Assembly (NCBI GenBank): GCA_963816435.1
Contig: CAWFKS010000011.1
Coordinates: 1 to 64,000 of the forward strand
Reading direction: 5' to 3'
Length of the DNA: 64,000 nt
Origin: CAWFKS01 sp963816435
Lineage (GTDB): Bacteria > Pseudomonadota > Alphaproteobacteria > Rhizobiales > Rhizobiaceae
The translations under genes were made by a program, and so were the position numbers. Under the pieces are notes generated by a model. The model ran no database searches, had not been told where the DNA came from, and was given only the letters and a program-made list of their open reading frames with translations. Below, one piece after another: positions 17,448 to 24,824 of the stretch; positions within the stretch are counted from its first letter, which is position 1; the number at the start of each line of letters is the position of its first letter.

Positions 17448-18371
17448 ATGTCCCGCGCAATCGCACTGGTCGGAATCGGCAAGATCGCGAGCGACCAGCA
17501 CGTTCCCGCGATCGCGGGAAGCGACACGTTCGAGCTGGCGGCCACCGCAAGCCGGCACGGCAGCGTGGAAGGGGTCGAACGCTACCCGGACCTCGCCGCG
17601 CTTCTGCGCGCCCGCCCGGACATCTCCTGCGTGTCGCTGTGCACGCCGCCGCATGTGCGGTTCGCCGACGCACGCGCCGCCGTGCTCGCCGGGCGTCACG
17701 TGATGCTGGAGAAGCCGCCCGGTGCGACCGTGGCGGAGGTACACGAACTTGTCGACCTCGCGGCCTCGCGCGGTCTCACCCTGTTCACCACGTGGCATTC
17801 GCGCTGTGCCGCTGCCGTGCCGGCCGCGCGCAACTGGCTCGCCGGCAAGACGATCCGTCGCGTCGAGATCGTCTGGAAGGAAGACGTGCGCCGCTGGCAT
17901 CCTGGCCAGGAATGGATCTGGGGGCCGGGCGGGCTCGGCGTCTTCGACCCGGGCATCAACGCGCTGTCGATCCTGACGGCGATCTTCCCGCGGCCGCTTC
18001 ATCTGGCGCGCGCGGAGCTTTCGTTTCCGGCCAACCGCGACACGCCGATCGCCGCCGATCTGATATTTTCGGACGCCGGCAGGGCGGAGGTGACGGCGCA
18101 GTTCGACTGGCGCCAAGAGGGGCCACAGACCTGGGAGATTCGCATTGCCTGCGCCGAAGGCGAGGCGGTGCTCGCCGATGGGGGTGCGCGGCTGACGGTA
18201 GATGGCCGCGAAGTCGTCGCCGGCCCCGACCGCGAATATGCCGGCCTCTACGCGCGCTTCGCCGAATTGCTGGAGACCGGCGCCAGCGACGTCGACCTGC
18301 GGCCGCTCGTCCATGTCGCCGACGCCTTCATGCTCGGCCGCCGCCGCACCGTCGATCCGTTCGAATTCTGA
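17448..18371 (+). CDS. D-galactose/L-arabinose 1-dehydrogenase (Gfo/Idh/MocA family)
   Basis: NAD(P)-dependent aldose 1-dehydrogenase of 307 aa. The N-terminal Rossmann segment ALVGIGKIASDQHVPAI, the cofactor/active-site motif LEKPPGATVAEVHEL (Glu-Lys-Pro), the segment TTWHSRCAAAVPAARNWLA and the strongly conserved RRWHPGQEWIWGPGGLGVFDPGINALSI together match the Azospirillum L-arabinose and galactose 1-dehydrogenase group closely. ATG 17448 is 7 nt after the dehydratase stop. The product, an aldonolactone, would need hydrolysis before the neighbouring dehydratase acts. No lactonase gene is present nearby, so it is either spontaneous or encoded elsewhere. Confidence 0.86.
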   Translation: MSRAIALVGIGKIASDQHVPAIAGSDTFELAATASRHGSVEGVERYPDLAALLRARPDISCVSLCTPPHVRFADARAAVLAGRHVMLEKPPGATVAEVHELVDLAASRGLTLFTTWHSRCAAAVPAARNWLAGKTIRRVEIVWKEDVRRWHPGQEWIWGPGGLGVFDPGINALSILTAIFPRPLHLARAELSFPANRDTPIAADLIFSDAGRAEVTAQFDWRQEGPQTWEIRIACAEGEAVLADGGARLTVDGREVVAGPDREYAGLYARFAELLETGASDVDLRPLVHVADAFMLGRRRTVDPFEF

Positions 18372-18395
18372 GGCTGAGCCGGGGTCCGAGAACGC

Positions 18396-18785
18396 CTACT
18401 CGCCACCTCGGCGCCAGTCCTTGTCGTCGAAGCTCTGGATCTCGATCCGGTAGCCGTGCGGACTGATGAACAGCGAGCTGTAGACGTTGAAGCGCGGGCT
18501 ATGCGACGGCTCCTTGACGTATTCGACGCCCTTGGCGGTGAGAAAACGGAACCACCCGTCGACGTCGCTGGAAACGATGGTAATCGTCACGCCGGCCTGG
18601 GCACTCGGCCTGTCGGGCAGGTTGCACAAGCCGAGATAGCTCTCGTCGGTCAGCCGGTAGATGTGGCACGGCCCCTGATCGACGACCAGTTCCAACTCCA
18701 TCACCTCCCGGAAGAACCGCGACCCCGTTTCGAGATCGTCGGTGTAGGTGAATACGATGCTCTGGTCGATCCTGGGCCGGTTCAT
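18396..18785 (-). CDS. VOC family (glyoxalase/bleomycin resistance-like) protein
   Basis: Small protein of 129 aa with a vicinal-oxygen-chelate fold. The beta-alpha-beta units TYTDDLETGSRFFREVMEL and VSSDVDGWFRFLTAKGVEY and the C-terminal SPHGYRIEIQSFD are visible. A metal-binding Glu is plausible at the penultimate strand (IEIQ). ATG 18785 is taken; an in-frame GTG at 18797 is an alternative. It converges on the sugar dehydrogenase gene with a 24-nt gap. It shares no obvious operon with its neighbours and its substrate is unknown. Confidence 0.7.
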   Translation of the reverse strand: MNRPRIDQSIVFTYTDDLETGSRFFREVMELELVVDQGPCHIYRLTDESYLGLCNLPDRPSAQAGVTITIVSSDVDGWFRFLTAKGVEYVKEPSHSPRFNVYSSLFISPHGYRIEIQSFDDKDWRRGGE

Positions 18786-18914
18786 GTCCTGAGGCACCCT
18801 GCCAAGCTGGTTACGCGTAGGGTCTGGCCTTCGTTTGTCGCGCGGCGGCCCCGCCGCAGAGTGACCTTCAAATCAGCCGCTTTCAACCTGCGGCAATTCT
18901 GTAGCCTCGATTTC

Positions 18915-18942
18915 TGATCCGACGGCGTCCGCCGGTCGTAAT
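18915..18942 (+). promoter_or_regulatory. RpoE/ChrR-type ECF promoter before the DUF2177 gene
   Basis: TGATCC (18915-18920), an 18-bp spacer, then TAAT (18939-18942), 32 nt before the ATG of the DUF2177 gene. The same TGATCC-N18-TA(T/A)T layout stands before both divergent operons at 22.55-22.62 kb. Rhodobacter RpoE promoters have a TGATCC -35 element, which is the basis for assigning these to the sigma factor encoded at 21899. Confidence 0.7.
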
Positions 18943-18974
18943 CCAGAGGATTGCGCACCCACGGAGGACGACCG

Positions 18975-19376
18975 ATGAAACAGGCCATCGCCTACATAGC
19001 CACCTTGCTGACCTTCGGCGTGCTCGACGCCGTCTGGCTGACCACGATGTCCAGCCGGCTCTACCGCCCGGCGCTCGGCGACCTGCTTTCGCCCGACCTG
19101 CGCATTGCGCCGGCGCTCGTCTTCTACTTCCTCTTTCCGGTCGGCGTCGTGGTCTTCGCGGTCCTGCCGGCGCTGAAGACCGGCTCCGCCATGGCCGCGC
19201 TCGGCTACGCGGCGCTGTTCGGCCTCATTGCCTACGGCACCTACGACCTGACCAACTTCGCCACGCTCAGGAACTGGACGGCCCAGATCACGATCATCGA
19301 CCTCGCCTACGGCACCGTCGCGACCGCCGTGGCGGCGATCGTCGCCTTCTACGTCACCCGCGCCTTCGCGAGCTGA
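18975..19376 (+). CDS. DUF2177 family membrane protein
   Basis: Integral membrane protein of 133 aa with four predicted helices: about 5-25 (IAYIATLLTFGVLDAVWLT), 50-70, 78-98 and 110-130. The motif YGTYDLTNFATLRNW in the third loop is the conserved DUF2177 signature. GGAGGAC lies 7 nt before ATG 18975. It is a standard companion of ChrR-controlled lipid-modification genes, and it has its own copy of the matching promoter. The biochemical role is not known. Confidence 0.85.
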   Translation: MKQAIAYIATLLTFGVLDAVWLTTMSSRLYRPALGDLLSPDLRIAPALVFYFLFPVGVVVFAVLPALKTGSAMAALGYAALFGLIAYGTYDLTNFATLRNWTAQITIIDLAYGTVATAVAAIVAFYVTRAFAS

Positions 19377-19379
19377 AAA

Positions 19380-19394
19380 GCCGGAAAGTCCGGC
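19380..19394. terminator. Small hairpin between convergent DUF2177 and methyltransferase genes
   Basis: GCCGG (19380-19384) and CCGGC (19390-19394) enclose AAAGT, with AAAA before the stem and GTTA shortly after. It lies in the 31-nt gap between two convergent genes and may act in both directions. The stem is short. Confidence 0.35.
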
Positions 19395-19407
19395 GGCAGT
19401 TAGCCGG

Positions 19408-20442
19408 CTAGTCGCCCCGCGCAGGCGCCATCAGATAATGGCTCACGCCCCAGCTCTTGCCGGAGGCGTGGCCGAACAGGCCGGACGTGGCGAGGAAGAA
19501 CAGCCGCCAGCGGCGCATCCACAGCCGCGTCTCGCGTCCATAGACACCTGACAGGACGGACTCCACCTCCTCGCGCCGCGCGTCGAAGTTCGCCAGCCAG
19601 TCGTCGGCCGTGCGGCGGTAATGCTCGCCGCTCCATCGCCAGTCGCGCTCGACGGCGAAGGATTCGGGAAAACACGACATCAGATCGTGGCTCGGCATGA
19701 TGCCGCCGGTGAAGAAATACCGGGCGATCCAGTCGGCGGGGTCGGTATGGTCGAAGCGATAGGGCGCGGTGGCGTGGCTGAACACGTGCACGAACAACCT
19801 GCCGTCCGGTTCCAGCCAGCCCCTTATGCGGGCAAGCAGTTCGCGCCAGTTGCTCATGTGCTCGAACATCTCGACCGACACCACGCGGTCGAACCGCTCC
19901 GCCGTGTCGAAATCGTTCATGTCCGACGTCACCACCGTCAGGTTGTTCAGGCCGAGCCGCGCGCATTCCGACATGATGTGCCGGCGCTGCGACTGCGAAT
20001 TCGACACCGAGACGATCCGCGAATTCGGAAAATGCTCTGCCATCCACAGCGACAGCGATCCCCAGCCGCAGCCGAGTTCCAGCACCGTCTGGCCGTCCGC
20101 CAGCCCGGCGTTTTCGCAGGTGATCTGCAGCGCGCGCCGCTCCGCCATGTCGAGGGACGTGGTGGCGTCGTCGTAATGGCAGCAGGAATATTTGAGCCGC
20201 TCGCCGAGCACGATGCGGAAGAACTCGGCCGGCACCTCGTAGTGCTGGACGTTGGCGTCCTCGACATGCGTGGCCACGGGGAACGCGTCCATCCCAGCCG
20301 CGAAGGCGCTCGTCGAGCTTTCCGGCTCGCGCGAAAGCCGCCGGTCGGTGCGGCCCACGAGCAGCGAAATTGCCGCGCGCGTGAGCGGATCCGGCCAGGG
20401 CAGCCGTTCGCCGATCGCGGCCGTGGCGCTGGCGAGGCTCAT
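19408..20442 (-). CDS. Cyclopropane-fatty-acid-synthase-like SAM methyltransferase
   Basis: SAM-dependent methyltransferase of 344 aa related to cyclopropane synthases but shorter at the N-terminus than the second copy at 24825. Binding motif I is LELGCGWGSLSLWMA. The segments HYEVPAEFFRIVLGERLKYSCCHYDD, VVSVEMFEHMSNWRELL and FTGGIMPSHDLMSCFPES are typical. Its start overlaps the DUF1295 stop, and it is the last gene of the sigma/anti-sigma operon. In Rhodobacter related methyltransferases in the RpoE regulon take part in methylating membrane fatty acids. It probably acts on unsaturated acyl chains at the membrane; the exact product is unknown. Confidence 0.85.
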   Translation of the reverse strand: MSLASATAAIGERLPWPDPLTRAAISLLVGRTDRRLSREPESSTSAFAAGMDAFPVATHVEDANVQHYEVPAEFFRIVLGERLKYSCCHYDDATTSLDMAERRALQITCENAGLADGQTVLELGCGWGSLSLWMAEHFPNSRIVSVSNSQSQRRHIMSECARLGLNNLTVVTSDMNDFDTAERFDRVVSVEMFEHMSNWRELLARIRGWLEPDGRLFVHVFSHATAPYRFDHTDPADWIARYFFTGGIMPSHDLMSCFPESFAVERDWRWSGEHYRRTADDWLANFDARREEVESVLSGVYGRETRLWMRRWRLFFLATSGLFGHASGKSWGVSHYLMAPARGD

Positions 20443-21260
20443 GCCCGGCCCGCCGCGGGCGGTGCCGGGAAGAACGCATTGGTCCGCGCCTGGTATTCGC
20501 GGAAGGCGTCGCCGCGCGATTCCAGCATGTGCTCCTCCAGCGGCGGGATGCCCGAGATGTACACCAGCAGCCAGTACATGCAGGCCGGTGCGGCGAGCGC
20601 GACCCAGCCCCAGCCGTAGCCGCCGGCGAGGTCGATCGCGAGCAGCGGATAGGCGAGCCAGCCGAAAAACTGGAAGAAGTAGTTCGGATGCCGCGACCAG
20701 GCCCAAAGGCCGACGTCGCATACCTTGCCGCGATTGCCGGGGTCTGACGCGAACCGGCGAAGCTGCGCGTCGGCGGTCGCCTCGCCGCCGATGGCGACGA
20801 CCAGCACGGCAATTGCGATCCAGTCCTGGAGGCGGATGAACGGCGCCGGGTTCCAGGCCGCAAGAACGATCGCCAGCGCCATCGGGATGCTGACGAGAGC
20901 CTGCTTCTGCAGCAGCACGAACATCTGCCGGTTCGCCGCCGCGCCCCATTCGCCGGCGAGCTTCGCGTAGCGGGGATCGTCGGTGATGCCGCGCGTGCGG
21001 CGGGCGATGTGCAGGCCGAGCCGCAATGCCCAGGCCGCGGCCATCGCGGCGACGAGCCAGTGGCGGCCGGTCCAGCCGGCACCCGCCGGCGACGGCACGA
21101 GCGCGCCGATGATGCCGACGCCACCCAGCGTGAAGGTCCACACCGTGTCGATCCAGCCGGAATTGCCGGAGCGCCGCCAGATCGTCCACGCCACCGTCAT
21201 GCCGGCCGAAAGCCCGATCGAGACGCCGGCAAGCAGCAGGATGAAATCGATGATGCCCAT
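20439..21260 (-). CDS. DUF1295 membrane protein (steroid 5-alpha-reductase-like)
   Basis: Membrane protein of 273 aa with about seven hydrophobic segments. It belongs to DUF1295, distantly related to isoprenylcysteine methyltransferases and steroid reductases. The C-terminal block LWAWSRHPNYFFQFFGWLAYPL and the ending EEHMLESRGDAFREYQARTNAFFP are the family hallmarks, including the conserved RHPNYF motif. It starts 9 nt after the ChrR gene stop and overlaps the methyltransferase start, so it is the third gene of the operon. A redox or methyl-transfer step on membrane lipid fits the fold, but this is not demonstrated. Confidence 0.85.
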   Translation of the reverse strand: MGIIDFILLLAGVSIGLSAGMTVAWTIWRRSGNSGWIDTVWTFTLGGVGIIGALVPSPAGAGWTGRHWLVAAMAAAWALRLGLHIARRTRGITDDPRYAKLAGEWGAAANRQMFVLLQKQALVSIPMALAIVLAAWNPAPFIRLQDWIAIAVLVVAIGGEATADAQLRRFASDPGNRGKVCDVGLWAWSRHPNYFFQFFGWLAYPLLAIDLAGGYGWGWVALAAPACMYWLLVYISGIPPLEEHMLESRGDAFREYQARTNAFFPAPPAAGRA

Positions 21261-21269
21261 GGCCGTGCC

Positions 21270-21902
21270 TCAGATCCGCAGCAGCGGCTGGATCAGGCGT
21301 CCGAGCCGGCTTTGCAGCTCGATCCCGCCCTGCAGCGCCACGATGCAGATGCATGGCTCGCCCGCCGCCACCACCGGCGTGTGCTCCATCGTCTCGTCGG
21401 CCTCGTCGAAATCGCCGGCGCCGAAGCGGCCCAGCTGGTGCTCGAAGGCGCCCTGGATGACGCAGGTCCACTCGATGCCGGAATGCCGGTGATGCGGCAG
21501 CCGGGTTCCGGGCGCGGCGCGCAGCATGAAGGCCTTCGTTCCGTCGGCGCCGCGCACCTTGATGGCGCGCCGGTAGACCCCGGGCCCGACCCACAGCCAG
21601 CGGCCGAGCTCGTAGCCCGCCAGCGACGGCATCTCGGCGCCACCGCCGGCCTCGTCGCGTTGCGGCGGCTGCTCGGCATCGAGCTGCGACAGCGCCCGGG
21701 ACAGCGCGTCGTCCGCCATCTCCGCCGGGTCGGCCTCGTCGATCAGCAGCCCGCCGGCGAATTCCAGCGCCTCGACAGTCTTGCGGCAGCGCCGGCACAG
21801 CGACACGTGCGCGCCGACGACGATCCTGCGCGGTTCGTCCAGGGTTCCGGCCGCGAACGCGGCGAGCGTCTCGTCGCTCGGATGATGGGTGATGCGGTTC
21901 AT
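21270..21902 (-). CDS. chrR: Zinc-dependent anti-sigma factor ChrR
   Basis: Anti-sigma factor of 210 aa that should hold the ECF sigma factor inactive until singlet oxygen or a related stress. The N-terminal zinc anti-sigma domain has the expected ligands His6, His32, Cys36 and Cys39 (HVSLCRRC). The C-terminal half is a cupin with HHRHSGIEWTCVIQGAF and a second His in the ETMEHTPVV segment. Its ATG overlaps the sigma factor stop by 4 nt, the usual sigma/anti-sigma coupling. Length and residue spacing agree well with Rhodobacter sphaeroides ChrR. Confidence 0.92.
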   Translation of the reverse strand: MNRITHHPSDETLAAFAAGTLDEPRRIVVGAHVSLCRRCRKTVEALEFAGGLLIDEADPAEMADDALSRALSQLDAEQPPQRDEAGGGAEMPSLAGYELGRWLWVGPGVYRRAIKVRGADGTKAFMLRAAPGTRLPHHRHSGIEWTCVIQGAFEHQLGRFGAGDFDEADETMEHTPVVAAGEPCICIVALQGGIELQSRLGRLIQPLLRI

Positions 21903-22447
21903 GTCATTTCACCAAGTTGCTCACGCAGGCGTGCCACCGCCAGCCGGATGCGCGACTTGACCGTGCCCAGCGGCAGGCCCAGCCGTTCGGCGATTTCGGA
22001 GTGTGCCAGCCCGTCGAAGAACGACAGCCTGACGACCTTGAGCTGCTCGCCCGGCAGCCCTGCCATCACCTCGCGCACCAGACGCTCCCGTTCGGCTGCC
22101 ATCAGAAGATCGTCCGGCCTCTCCGGCCCTTCCGGCGCCGGTTCCTCTTCCTGCTCCAGCCGCCGGTCGCGGACGCCGCGCCTCATTTCGTCGATGAACA
22201 GGTTGCGGGCGATCGAGTACACCCAGGCCGATGCCGTCGCGCGCGACGCATCGAACTGGTGCGCCTTCCGCCACAGCCTCAGCAGCGTCTCCTGCGCCAG
22301 CTCCTCGGCCCGCTCAGGTGCGACGCCCCGCGCCCTGACGAAGGTCTTCACGCGCGGCGCGTAATGGGCGAACAGCCTGCCGAAGGCCTCCCGGTCCTGG
22401 TGCTCGGCGATGCGCGCGATCAGCTTGTCTGGTTCGAATTCGTCCAT
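21899..22447 (-). CDS. rpoE: ECF RNA polymerase sigma factor, RpoE/ChrR-controlled type
   Basis: Alternative sigma factor of 182 aa. Region 2 spans about residues 20-90 (AFGRLFAHYAPRVKTFVRARG, then AQETLLRLWRKAHQFD and ASAWVYSIARNLFIDEMRR). Region 4 spans about 125-175 (LPGEQLKVVRLSFFDGLAHSEIAERLGLPLGTVKSRIRLAVARLRE). Pairing with ChrR places it in the ECF11 group. ATG 22447 begins MDEFEPDKLIARIAEH; the frame stays open upstream to 22684 but runs through the promoter. A TGATCC-N18-TATT site on the same strand at 22578-22551 suggests autoregulation. Confidence 0.92.
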   Translation of the reverse strand: MDEFEPDKLIARIAEHQDREAFGRLFAHYAPRVKTFVRARGVAPERAEELAQETLLRLWRKAHQFDASRATASAWVYSIARNLFIDEMRRGVRDRRLEQEEEPAPEGPERPDDLLMAAERERLVREVMAGLPGEQLKVVRLSFFDGLAHSEIAERLGLPLGTVKSRIRLAVARLREQLGEMT

Positions 22448-22550
22448 TGCGGGCGAGCTTATGTCCAAGTGAGCCCGCCGGGGCAAGAAACGCACCGCCT
22501 GGCGGGTGCTGACGACATGTCCGGCTCCGGTCGCGCTGTTCATGACACCC

Positions 22551-22578
22551 AATACGCGGGCCGCGCGCATTCGGATCA
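22551..22578 (-). promoter_or_regulatory. ECF promoter of the rpoE-chrR operon
   Basis: On the minus strand TGATCC (22578-22573) is followed after exactly 18 bp by TATT (22554-22551), about 100 nt before the sigma factor ATG. It mirrors the plus-strand promoter beginning at 22589, the two -35 elements being 10 bp apart. Sequence and spacing match the other two sites in this cluster. Confidence 0.7.
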
Positions 22579-22588
22579 CCTCCGAAAG

Positions 22589-22616
22589 TGATCCAGTCGG
22601 CGCCGCGTTCCGTATT
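22589..22616 (+). promoter_or_regulatory. ECF promoter of the flavin oxidoreductase-DUF1365-cfa operon
   Basis: TGATCC (22589-22594), 18-bp spacer, TATT (22613-22616), about 50 nt before ATG 22666. It is divergent from, and identical in layout to, the rpoE promoter. Assignment to the ChrR-controlled sigma factor rests on the repeated pattern and on the known TGATCC -35 of Rhodobacter RpoE promoters. Confidence 0.7.
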
Positions 22617-22665
22617 TCCCTGCAACAGCGCCCGAAAACTGCGGCGCCGCAACAGGGATGCGAAC

Positions 22666-24048
22666 ATGCCAGGCGACAACGCACGCAAGAAGATTGCCGT
22701 GGTGGGAACGGGGATTTCCGGACTTTCCGCCGCCTGGCTGCTGTCCGGCCGGCATGATGTCACCGTCTACGAGCGCGCCTCGCGGATCGGCGGCCACTCG
22801 AACACCGTCACCGTTACCGAGAACGGCCGGGAGATCCCGGTCGATACCGGCTTCATCGTCTACAACGAGCCCAACTATCCCAATCTCGGCGCGATGTTCC
22901 GCCATCTCGGCGTCGCCACCCACGCCTCAGACATGTCGTTCGCCGTCTCGCTCGCCGGCGGAAGGCTGGAATATGCCGGTAAGGACATGGCGAGCCTGTT
23001 CGCCCAGAAGCGCAACATTCTGAGCCCCCGCTTCTGGTCGATGCTGCGTGATCTCGTCCGCTTCTATCGCACCGCCGCCATCGACATCGACGCCCTCGAT
23101 CCGGACCACACGCTGGGCGACTACCTCGCCGCCCGCGGCTACGGCACGCCGTTTCGCGACGACCACCTGCTGCCGATGGCCGGTGCGATCTGGTCGGCTC
23201 CCTGCTCGGCCATCCTCGGCTATCCGGCCGGCTCGTTCATCCGCTTCTTCGACAATCACGGCCTGCTGCGGCTGGCCGGGCGGCCGCAATGGCGAACCGT
23301 CACCAATGGCAGCCGTTCCTATGTCGACGCGCTGGCAGAACCGCTTACCGGACGCATTCGGTGCAATTCGCGCATAGAATCCATCCGGCGCATCGGCGGT
23401 GACGTCGTCGTTTCGGACGCGCGGCACGGAAGCGAGCGCTTCGACGCCATCGTGATCGCCTCCCATGCCGACCAGGCGTTGTCGCTGCTGGCCGACCCGT
23501 CGGCCGAGGAGCGCTCGCTGCTTGGCGCCTTCCGCTACAGCCGCAACAGTGCGTTCCTGCACACCGACCCCTCCGTCATGCCGCGCCGGCGCGCGGTGTG
23601 GGCGAGCTGGAACCATGTCGAGGGCCCGGCCGGCCCGCATGAAGAGGTTCCCACCGTGACCTACTGGATGAACCGGCTGCAGTCGCTTCGCTCCGAAAAG
23701 CCGCTCTTCGTCACGCTCAACCCGCACGCGCCGCTCGACCCTTCGCAAGTGCTGCACGAGGAGGAATACGAGCACCCGCTGTTCGACGGCGCGGCCGTCG
23801 CCGCGCAGCGGCGCCTCTGGTCTCTGCAGGGACAGCGAAACACCTGGTTCTGCGGCTCCTATTTCGGCTCCGGCTTCCACGAGGACGCCCTGCAGTCAGG
23901 CCTGGCGGCCGCCGAGGCGCTGGGTGGCGTGCGCCGTCCATGGAGCGTCGCCGACGAATCCGGCCGCATCTTCCTTTCCGGCGAAACCGTCGCGCCGGGG
24001 GCCATCGCAAACGTGCCCGCCACCCGCGCCGAAGAGATCGCCGCATGA
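22666..24048 (+). CDS. FAD-dependent amine-oxidase-like flavoprotein
   Basis: Flavoprotein of 460 aa with an N-terminal dinucleotide-binding fold (IAVVGTGISGLSAAWLLSGRH, residues about 10-30, then the acidic VYERASRIGGHSNTV). The central region includes PVDTGFIVYNEPNYPNLGAMF and DDHLLPMAGAIWSAP. The C-terminus carries NTWFCGSYFGSGFHEDALQSGLAAAEALGG, the FAD-contacting end. In Rhodobacter a flavoprotein of this kind in the RpoE regulon is needed for furan fatty acid formation from methylated acyl chains. It is first in the plus-strand operon and its stop overlaps the DUF1365 start. The lipid role here is inferred from that parallel. Confidence 0.87.
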   Translation: MPGDNARKKIAVVGTGISGLSAAWLLSGRHDVTVYERASRIGGHSNTVTVTENGREIPVDTGFIVYNEPNYPNLGAMFRHLGVATHASDMSFAVSLAGGRLEYAGKDMASLFAQKRNILSPRFWSMLRDLVRFYRTAAIDIDALDPDHTLGDYLAARGYGTPFRDDHLLPMAGAIWSAPCSAILGYPAGSFIRFFDNHGLLRLAGRPQWRTVTNGSRSYVDALAEPLTGRIRCNSRIESIRRIGGDVVVSDARHGSERFDAIVIASHADQALSLLADPSAEERSLLGAFRYSRNSAFLHTDPSVMPRRRAVWASWNHVEGPAGPHEEVPTVTYWMNRLQSLRSEKPLFVTLNPHAPLDPSQVLHEEEYEHPLFDGAAVAAQRRLWSLQGQRNTWFCGSYFGSGFHEDALQSGLAAAEALGGVRRPWSVADESGRIFLSGETVAPGAIANVPATRAEEIAA

Positions 24049-24821
24049 CCTCCTCCGCGCTCTATTTCGGCCGCGTCACGCACCAGCGGCTGGAGCCGCG
24101 CCGGCATCGTCTCGCCTATCGCGTGTTCTGGATGCTGCTCGACCTCGACGAGATCGACGAGATCGCTGACCGCATACCGATCCTTTCGCGCAACCGTTTC
24201 AATCTCGCCAGCTTCCACGATGCCGACCACGGCGACGCAAGCGCGACGCCGCTGCGGGCGCAGGTCGAGCGGCGGCTTAGCGAGGCCGGCATCTCCTTCG
24301 ACGGCGGCCCGATCCGGCTGCTGTGCATGCCGCGCATCCTCGGCTACGGCTTCAATCCGCTCAGCGTCTATTTCTGCCATCGCCGCGACGGGACGCTCGC
24401 TGCCATTCTCTACGAAGTCCACAACACGTTCGGCGAGCGCCACACCTATGTGTTCGACACGCGCAACGCCGAGGAAGCCGCGCGGCATGGATGTGCAAAG
24501 CGCTTCCACGTCTCGCCTTTCATGGATATCAGAGGCGTGAACTACGAGTTTCGCGTCGCAGCCCCCGCCGAGCGGATCGCGATCACCATCAAGGCAACCG
24601 ACCATGACGGACCCGTTCTCGTCGCAGCGCTCTCCGGCACCAGGCAGCCGTTCACCGGCCGCATGTTCGCCCGCGCCCTCGCGCTCTTCCCGCTCCTTAC
24701 CTTCAAGGTCATCGCCGCGATCCACTGGCACGCGCTGCTCCTGTGGGCAAAGCGCATCCCGGTTCGCGGCAAGCCGGCTCCGCCCCGGGCCGACGCGACC
24801 ATAGTCCCTCACGGCAGCTAG
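24045..24821 (+). CDS. DUF1365 family protein
   Basis: Soluble or peripheral protein of 258 aa of the DUF1365 family, which almost always sits between the flavoprotein and cyclopropane synthase genes in this stress cluster. Conserved segments are the N-terminal LYFGRVTHQRLEPRRHRLAYRVF, the central LLCMPRILGYGFNPLSVYFCH and CAKRFHVSPFMDIRGVNYEF. A hydrophobic patch near the C-terminus (LALFPLLTFKVIAAIHWHAL) could associate with the membrane. ATG 24045 overlaps the upstream stop. The function is not established. Confidence 0.85.
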   Translation: MTSSALYFGRVTHQRLEPRRHRLAYRVFWMLLDLDEIDEIADRIPILSRNRFNLASFHDADHGDASATPLRAQVERRLSEAGISFDGGPIRLLCMPRILGYGFNPLSVYFCHRRDGTLAAILYEVHNTFGERHTYVFDTRNAEEAARHGCAKRFHVSPFMDIRGVNYEFRVAAPAERIAITIKATDHDGPVLVAALSGTRQPFTGRMFARALALFPLLTFKVIAAIHWHALLLWAKRIPVRGKPAPPRADATIVPHGS

Positions 24822-24824
24822 ACC

